Shown: one piece after another, positions 60,062 to 64,000 of the stretch
Layout of the letters: every line of letters begins with the position of its first letter
How positions within the stretch are numbered: the stretch's first letter is position 1
Assembly: GCF_000935045.1 (NCBI RefSeq)
Contig: NZ_JYKS01000035.1
Location: 1-64,000, forward strand
DNA from: Pseudomonas sp. 10-1B
GTDB lineage: Bacteria; Pseudomonadota; Gammaproteobacteria; Pseudomonadales; Pseudomonadaceae
DNA length: 64,000 nucleotides
Reading direction: 5' to 3'
Program-made: the position numbers and the translations under genes
Notes under the pieces: model-generated
What the model was told of the DNA's origin: nothing
Databases searched by the model: none
What the model saw: only the letters and a program-made list of their open reading frames with translations

Positions 60062-60091
60062 TTACCCAAGCCCCCACCGCTCTGGTAAAAT
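60062..60091 (+). promoter_or_regulatory. Weak promoter candidate for cvpA-purF
   Basis: TTACCC and TAAAAT (60086-60091) with an 18-base spacer, 31 bases before the cvpA start. Confidence 0.4.
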
Positions 60092-60121
60092 GCGCCGCCT
60101 CAAACGTCTGCAGGCAGCACC

Positions 60122-60679
60122 GTGGCATTTACCTTGGTCGATTGGGCGATCATCGCGATCATCGCCGTCTCCACACTGATCAGTCTCAAGCGCGGCTTCG
60201 TCAAGGAAGCCTTGTCCTTGCTCATCTGGATCATTGCCGGTGCGGTTGCCTGGATGTTCGGCGGTTCGCTCTCGGTGTATCTTGAAAGCTATATCCAGAC
60301 GCCGTCGATGCGCGTCATCGCCGGCTGCGCCATTCTTTTCGTCGCCACCTTGCTGGTGGGGGCCATGCTCAACTTCCTCATCGGCGAGCTGATCCGCGTG
60401 ACCGGGCTGTCCGGCACCGATCGTTTCCTGGGCATGGCCTTCGGCGCCGCGCGCGGGGCCTTGCTGGTGGTGGTGGCCATCGGGCTGCTCAGCCTGGGGC
60501 CGGTTCAACAAGACACCTGGTGGCAGGAATCACGCCTGATACCACAATTTCTATTGGTCGCCGACTGGTCGAAAAACCTGATCCTGGGTTTCACCGGCCA
60601 GTGGATGTCCAGTGGGGCGATCAGCACTCCGGCTGATCTTCCGTTCAAGGAACAGTTGCTCGGGCCAGCCAGGCCCTGA
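60122..60679 (+). CDS. cvpA: CvpA family membrane protein
   Basis: A 185-residue inner-membrane protein with about four membrane helices (about 5-22, 27-50, 62-86, 100-122). CvpA is needed for colicin V export in E. coli and is linked to envelope integrity, but its molecular role is unknown. Family pattern LVDWAIIAIIAVSTLISLKRGFVKEALSL is clear. Start is GTG. cvpA-purF is a conserved pair. Confidence 0.93.
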   Translation: MAFTLVDWAIIAIIAVSTLISLKRGFVKEALSLLIWIIAGAVAWMFGGSLSVYLESYIQTPSMRVIAGCAILFVATLLVGAMLNFLIGELIRVTGLSGTDRFLGMAFGAARGALLVVVAIGLLSLGPVQQDTWWQESRLIPQFLLVADWSKNLILGFTGQWMSSGAISTPADLPFKEQLLGPARP

Positions 60680-60721
60680 GCGCTATTCACTCAAGTTTCG
60701 TCAAAGTAGGGGTTGCGTCGC

Positions 60722-62227
60722 ATGTGTGGCATCGTCGGTATCGTCGGTAAGTCGAACGTCAATCAGGCGCTGTATGACGCGCTTACGGTCCTCCAGCACC
60801 GCGGCCAGGACGCTGCCGGTATCGTGACCAGCCATGACGGCCGGTTGTTCCTGCGCAAGGATAATGGCCTGGTGCGCGATGTCTTCCAGCAGCGCCACAT
60901 GCAGCGCCTGGTCGGCAGCATCGGTATCGGCCATGTGCGCTACCCAACTGCAGGCAGCTCGACCTCGGCCGAGGCCCAGCCGTTCTACGTCAACTCGCCG
61001 TACGGCATCACCCTGGCCCACAACGGCAACCTGACCAACGTCGAGCAGTTGGCCAAGGAGATCTACGAGTCCGACCTGCGCCACGTCAACACCAACTCCG
61101 ACTCGGAAGTGCTGCTGAACGTGTTCGCCCATGAGCTGGCGGTGCGCGGCAAGCTGCAGCCGACCGAAGAAGACGTATTCGCCGCGGTTTCCCACGTGCA
61201 CAGCCGCTGCGTCGGCGGTTACGCCGTGGTGGCGATGATCACCGGCTACGGCATCGTCGGCTTCCGTGACCCCAACGGCATCCGCCCGGTGGTGTTCGGC
61301 CAGCGCCACACCGACGAAGGCGTGGAATACATGATCGCCTCGGAAAGCGTGGCCCTGGACGTGCTCGGTTTCACCCTGATCCGCGACCTGGCACCGGGCG
61401 AAGCGGTGTACATCACCGAAGAAGGCCAGCTATACACCAAGCAGTGCGCCGAAGCGCCGAAATTGCAGCCGTGCATCTTCGAACACGTCTACCTGGCCCG
61501 CCCGGACTCGATCATGGACGGTGTGTCGGTGTACAAGGCGCGCCTGCGCATGGGCGAGAAGCTGGCCGAGAAAATCCAGCGCGAGCGCCCGGACCACGAC
61601 ATCGACGTGGTCATCCCGATCCCGGACACCAGCCGTACCGCAGCGCTGGAGCTGGCCAACCACCTGGGCGTGAAGTTCCGCGAAGGCTTCGTCAAGAACC
61701 GCTACATTGGCCGTACCTTCATCATGCCGGGGCAGGCCGCGCGCAAGAAGTCGGTACGCCAGAAGCTCAACGCCATCGAACTGGAGTTCCGCGGCAAGAA
61801 CGTGATGCTGGTGGACGACTCGATCGTGCGCGGCACCACTTGCAAGCAGATCATCCAGATGGCCCGCGAAGCTGGCGCCAAGAACGTCTACTTCTGCTCC
61901 GCAGCCCCTGCGGTGCGCTACCCCAACGTCTACGGCATCGACATGCCGAGCGCTCACGAACTGATCGCCCACAACCGTACCACCGAGCAGGTGGCCGAGT
62001 TGATCGGCGCCGACTGGCTGGTCTACCAGGACCTGCCGGACCTGATCGAATCGGTCGGTGGCGGCAAGATCAAGATCGAGCATTTCGATTGCGCAGTGTT
62101 CAACGGTGAATACGTCACCGGCGATATCGACGAAGCCTACCTCGACCGCATCGAACAGGCTCGTAATGACCTGGCCAAGGTCAAGAACCAGGCGGTCAGC
62201 GCGATCATCGACCTCTACAACAACTGA
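60722..62227 (+). CDS. purF: Amidophosphoribosyltransferase
   Basis: First step of purine synthesis, forming phosphoribosylamine from PRPP and glutamine. The 501-residue protein starts MCGIVGIVG, where Cys2 becomes the N-terminal nucleophile after Met removal, which fixes the start. The glutaminase domain covers about 2-230; the PRPP-binding site is [13 protein letters not shown] (about 364-376). Confidence 0.97.
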   Translation: MCGIVGIVGKSNVNQALYDALTVLQHRGQDAAGIVTSHDGRLFLRKDNGLVRDVFQQRHMQRLVGSIGIGHVRYPTAGSSTSAEAQPFYVNSPYGITLAHNGNLTNVEQLAKEIYESDLRHVNTNSDSEVLLNVFAHELAVRGKLQPTEEDVFAAVSHVHSRCVGGYAVVAMITGYGIVGFRDPNGIRPVVFGQRHTDEGVEYMIASESVALDVLGFTLIRDLAPGEAVYITEEGQLYTKQCAEAPKLQPCIFEHVYLARPDSIMDGVSVYKARLRMGEKLAEKIQRERPDHDIDVVIPIPDTSRTAALELANHLGVKFREGFVKNRYIGRTFIMPGQAARKKSVRQKLNAIELEFRGKNVMLVDDSIVRGTTCKQIIQMAREAGAKNVYFCSAAPAVRYPNVYGIDMPSAHELIAHNRTTEQVAELIGADWLVYQDLPDLIESVGGGKIKIEHFDCAVFNGEYVTGDIDEAYLDRIEQARNDLAKVKNQAVSAIIDLYNN

Positions 62228-62243
62228 TTTAGGGAGCGACGGC

Positions 62244-63455
62244 ATGACGGATCAATGGGATGCCGGGCGACTGGACAGTGACCTCGAGGGTGTCGGTTTC
62301 GACACCCTGGCGGTGCGCGCCGGTCAGAACCGTACACCGGAGGCCGAGCACAGCGAAGCGCTGTTCCTGACCTCCAGCTATGTATTCCGCACGGCTGCCG
62401 ATGCGGCCGCACGCTTTGCCGGTGAAACACCGGGCAACGTCTATTCGCGCTACACCAACCCGTCGGTGCGGGCCTTCGAGGAACGCCTGGCGGCCATGGA
62501 GGGCGCCGAGCAGGCTGTGGGCACCTCCACCGGCATGGCGGCGATCCTCGCCGTGGTGATGTCGCTGTGCAGCGCCGGTGACCATGTGCTGGTGTCGCAG
62601 AGCGTGTTCGGCTCGACCATCAGCCTGTTCGAGAAGTACTTCAAGCGCTTTGGCGTGCAGGTGGACTACGTGCCACTGGTCGACCTCGCTGGCTGGGAAA
62701 AGGCCATCAAGGCCAACACCAAGCTGCTGATCGTCGAGTCGCCGTCCAACCCGCTGGCCGAGTTGGTCGATATCACCGCCCTGAGCGAAATCGCCCATGC
62801 CCACGGTGCCATGCTGGTGGTGGACAACTGCTTCAGCACTCCAGCGCTGCAGCAGCCGCTGAAGCTGGGGGCCGACATCGTGTTCCACTCGGCCACCAAG
62901 TTCATCGACGGCCAGGGCCGCTGCATGGGCGGCGTGGTCGCCGGCCGTGCCGAACAGATGAAGGAAGTGGTGGGCTTCCTGCGTACCGCAGGCCCGACTC
63001 TCAGCCCGTTCAACGCCTGGATCTTCACCAAGGGCCTGGAAACCCTGCGCCTGCGCATGCGTGCGCACTGCGAAAGCGCCCAGGTACTGGCTGAATGGCT
63101 GGAGCAGCAGGAGGGTGTGGAGAAGGTGCATTACGCCGGCCTGCCGAGCCATCCGCAGCACGAACTGGCCAAGCGCCAGATGAGTGGCTTTGGTGCGGTG
63201 GTCAGCTTCGAGGTCAAGGGTGGCAAAGAAGGCGCCTGGCGCTTCATCGACGCCACCCGGGTGATTTCCATCACCACCAACCTGGGTGACAGCAAGACCA
63301 CCATCGCCCACCCGGCCACCACCTCCCACGGCCGCCTGACGCCGCAGGAGCGTGAAGCTGCCGGTATTCGCGACAGCCTGATCCGCGTTGCCGTGGGCCT
63401 TGAAGACGTGGCCGACCTGCAGGCCGACCTGGCGCGCGGGCTGGCCGCATTGTGA
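62244..63455 (+). CDS. metZ: O-succinylhomoserine sulfhydrylase MetZ
   Basis: PLP enzyme that makes homocysteine directly from O-succinylhomoserine and sulfide, the usual pseudomonad route. The 403-residue protein has [40 protein letters not shown] and the PLP lysine in [18 protein letters not shown] lies eight bases before the ATG. purF-metZ order matches P. aeruginosa PA3108-PA3107. Confidence 0.94.
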   Translation: MTDQWDAGRLDSDLEGVGFDTLAVRAGQNRTPEAEHSEALFLTSSYVFRTAADAAARFAGETPGNVYSRYTNPSVRAFEERLAAMEGAEQAVGTSTGMAAILAVVMSLCSAGDHVLVSQSVFGSTISLFEKYFKRFGVQVDYVPLVDLAGWEKAIKANTKLLIVESPSNPLAELVDITALSEIAHAHGAMLVVDNCFSTPALQQPLKLGADIVFHSATKFIDGQGRCMGGVVAGRAEQMKEVVGFLRTAGPTLSPFNAWIFTKGLETLRLRMRAHCESAQVLAEWLEQQEGVEKVHYAGLPSHPQHELAKRQMSGFGAVVSFEVKGGKEGAWRFIDATRVISITTNLGDSKTTIAHPATTSHGRLTPQEREAAGIRDSLIRVAVGLEDVADLQADLARGLAAL

Positions 63456-64000
63456 TCGAGATCAGCGGCGGTATGCCAGGCCATAATGGCCGGGTAGCCT
63501 TGGTGACCGGTGCCGCGCGCGGCATCGGCCTGGGCATTGCCGCCTGGCTGATCTGCGAAGGCTGGCAGGTGGTGCTCAGCGACCTTGACCGCCAGCGCGG
63601 TGCCAAGGCGGCCAAGGCCTTGGGTGACAACGCCTGGTTCATCACCATGGATGTTGCCGACGAAGCCCAGGTCAGTGCCGGGGTGTCCGAGGTGCTCGGG
63701 CAGTTTGGTCGCCTGGACGCGCTGGTGTGCAACGCGGCCATCGCCAACCCGCACAACCAGACCCTGGAAAGCCTGAGCCTGGCGCAATGGAACCGGGTGC
63801 TGGCGGTCAACCTCAATGGCCCGATGTTGCTGGCCAAGCACTGTGCGCCGTACTTGCGTGCGCACAATGGGGCGATCGTCAACCTGACCTCCACCCGGGC
63901 ACGGCAGTCCGAGCCCGACACCGAGGCCTACGCCGCGAGCAAGGGCGGCCTGGTGGCCTTGACCCATGCCCTGGCCATGAGCCTGGGCCCGGAGATCCGC
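63452..64000 (+). CDS. Short-chain dehydrogenase/reductase (3' end outside window)
   Basis: The first 183 codons of an SDR oxidoreductase. It has the cofactor motif TGAARGIG (about residues 19-26), NAAIA in the NNAG position, the Ser in LTSTRA and YAASK with the catalytic Tyr/Lys. Start is GTG overlapping the metZ stop; an in-frame ATG at 63473 would also keep the cofactor motif. The position after metZ matches P. aeruginosa PA3106. The substrate is unknown. Confidence 0.88.
   Translation, partial: MIEISGGMPGHNGRVALVTGAARGIGLGIAAWLICEGWQVVLSDLDRQRGAKAAKALGDNAWFITMDVADEAQVSAGVSEVLGQFGRLDALVCNAAIANPHNQTLESLSLAQWNRVLAVNLNGPMLLAKHCAPYLRAHNGAIVNLTSTRARQSEPDTEAYAASKGGLVALTHALAMSLGPEIR

Overview
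The window is chromosomal DNA of a fluorescent pseudomonad, most probably the Pseudomonas putida group. The evidence is its high GC content, protein sequences typical of the group (RNase E, FimV, PlsX/FabD), the gene order exbB-exbD-lpxK-ycaR-kdsB-ptp-murB / rne / rluC / fab cluster / gltX-tRNA / leuCDB-asd-usg-fimV-truA-trpF-accD-folC-purF-metZ, and many short REP palindromes between genes. No phage, insertion sequence, CRISPR array or plasmid gene is visible. Nearly all genes are core housekeeping genes; the unusual material lies between them.

Layout. 1-625: a long inverted-repeat element followed by a 33-bp tandem array. 626-5163: an envelope operon on the + strand (ExbB/ExbD proton channel, LpxK, YcaR, KdsB, LMW phosphatase, MurB). 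5573-8839: rne on the - strand with a leader of about 730 nt, divergent from rluC, a HAD phosphatase and a short-form SppA peptidase (9638-12271). 12272-12781: a 146-bp tandem REP composite. 12782-19023: maf (-), then yceD-rpmF-plsX-fabD-fabG-acpP-fabF, linking ribosome and fatty-acid synthesis. 19023-23470: pabC-mltG-tmk-holB-tatD. A pilZ gene that lies between holB and tatD in P. aeruginosa is not present here.

23471-24209: a second copy of the inverted-repeat element and an unexplained structured intergenic region. 24210-29367: a TetR regulator, moaA, a DUF4823 lipoprotein, a DUF1285 protein, a periplasmic cupin, tRNA-Asn and an aromatic aminotransferase. 29655-36090: uvrB with a candidate LexA box, an EmrAB-type efflux pair (-) and gltX. 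36344-37237: three tandem tRNA-Ala/tRNA-Glu pairs behind one strong promoter, next to glutamyl-tRNA synthetase. 37293-41142: TetR with a palindromic operator candidate, an alpha/beta hydrolase, a hotdog thioesterase, dusC, and an Hsp20 gene with a sigma32-like promoter and a ROSE-like RNA thermometer.

41329-52323: a five-PAS GGDEF/EAL protein, a LysR regulator divergent from leuCD, a methyltransferase, leuB, asd and a degenerate asd paralogue. 52394-64000: fimV, truA, trpF, accD, folC, a SPOR protein, cvpA, purF, metZ and a 3'-truncated short-chain dehydrogenase running off the window.

REP-type palindromes occur in at least fourteen intergenic places, mostly as head-to-head pairs and mostly just after a gene end. 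They fall into subfamilies with shared inner sequences. I found no clearly new protein-coding system. The best candidates for undescribed biology are the roughly 350-bp long-inverted-repeat element (two copies), the composite REP families, and the structured region at 23890-24110.
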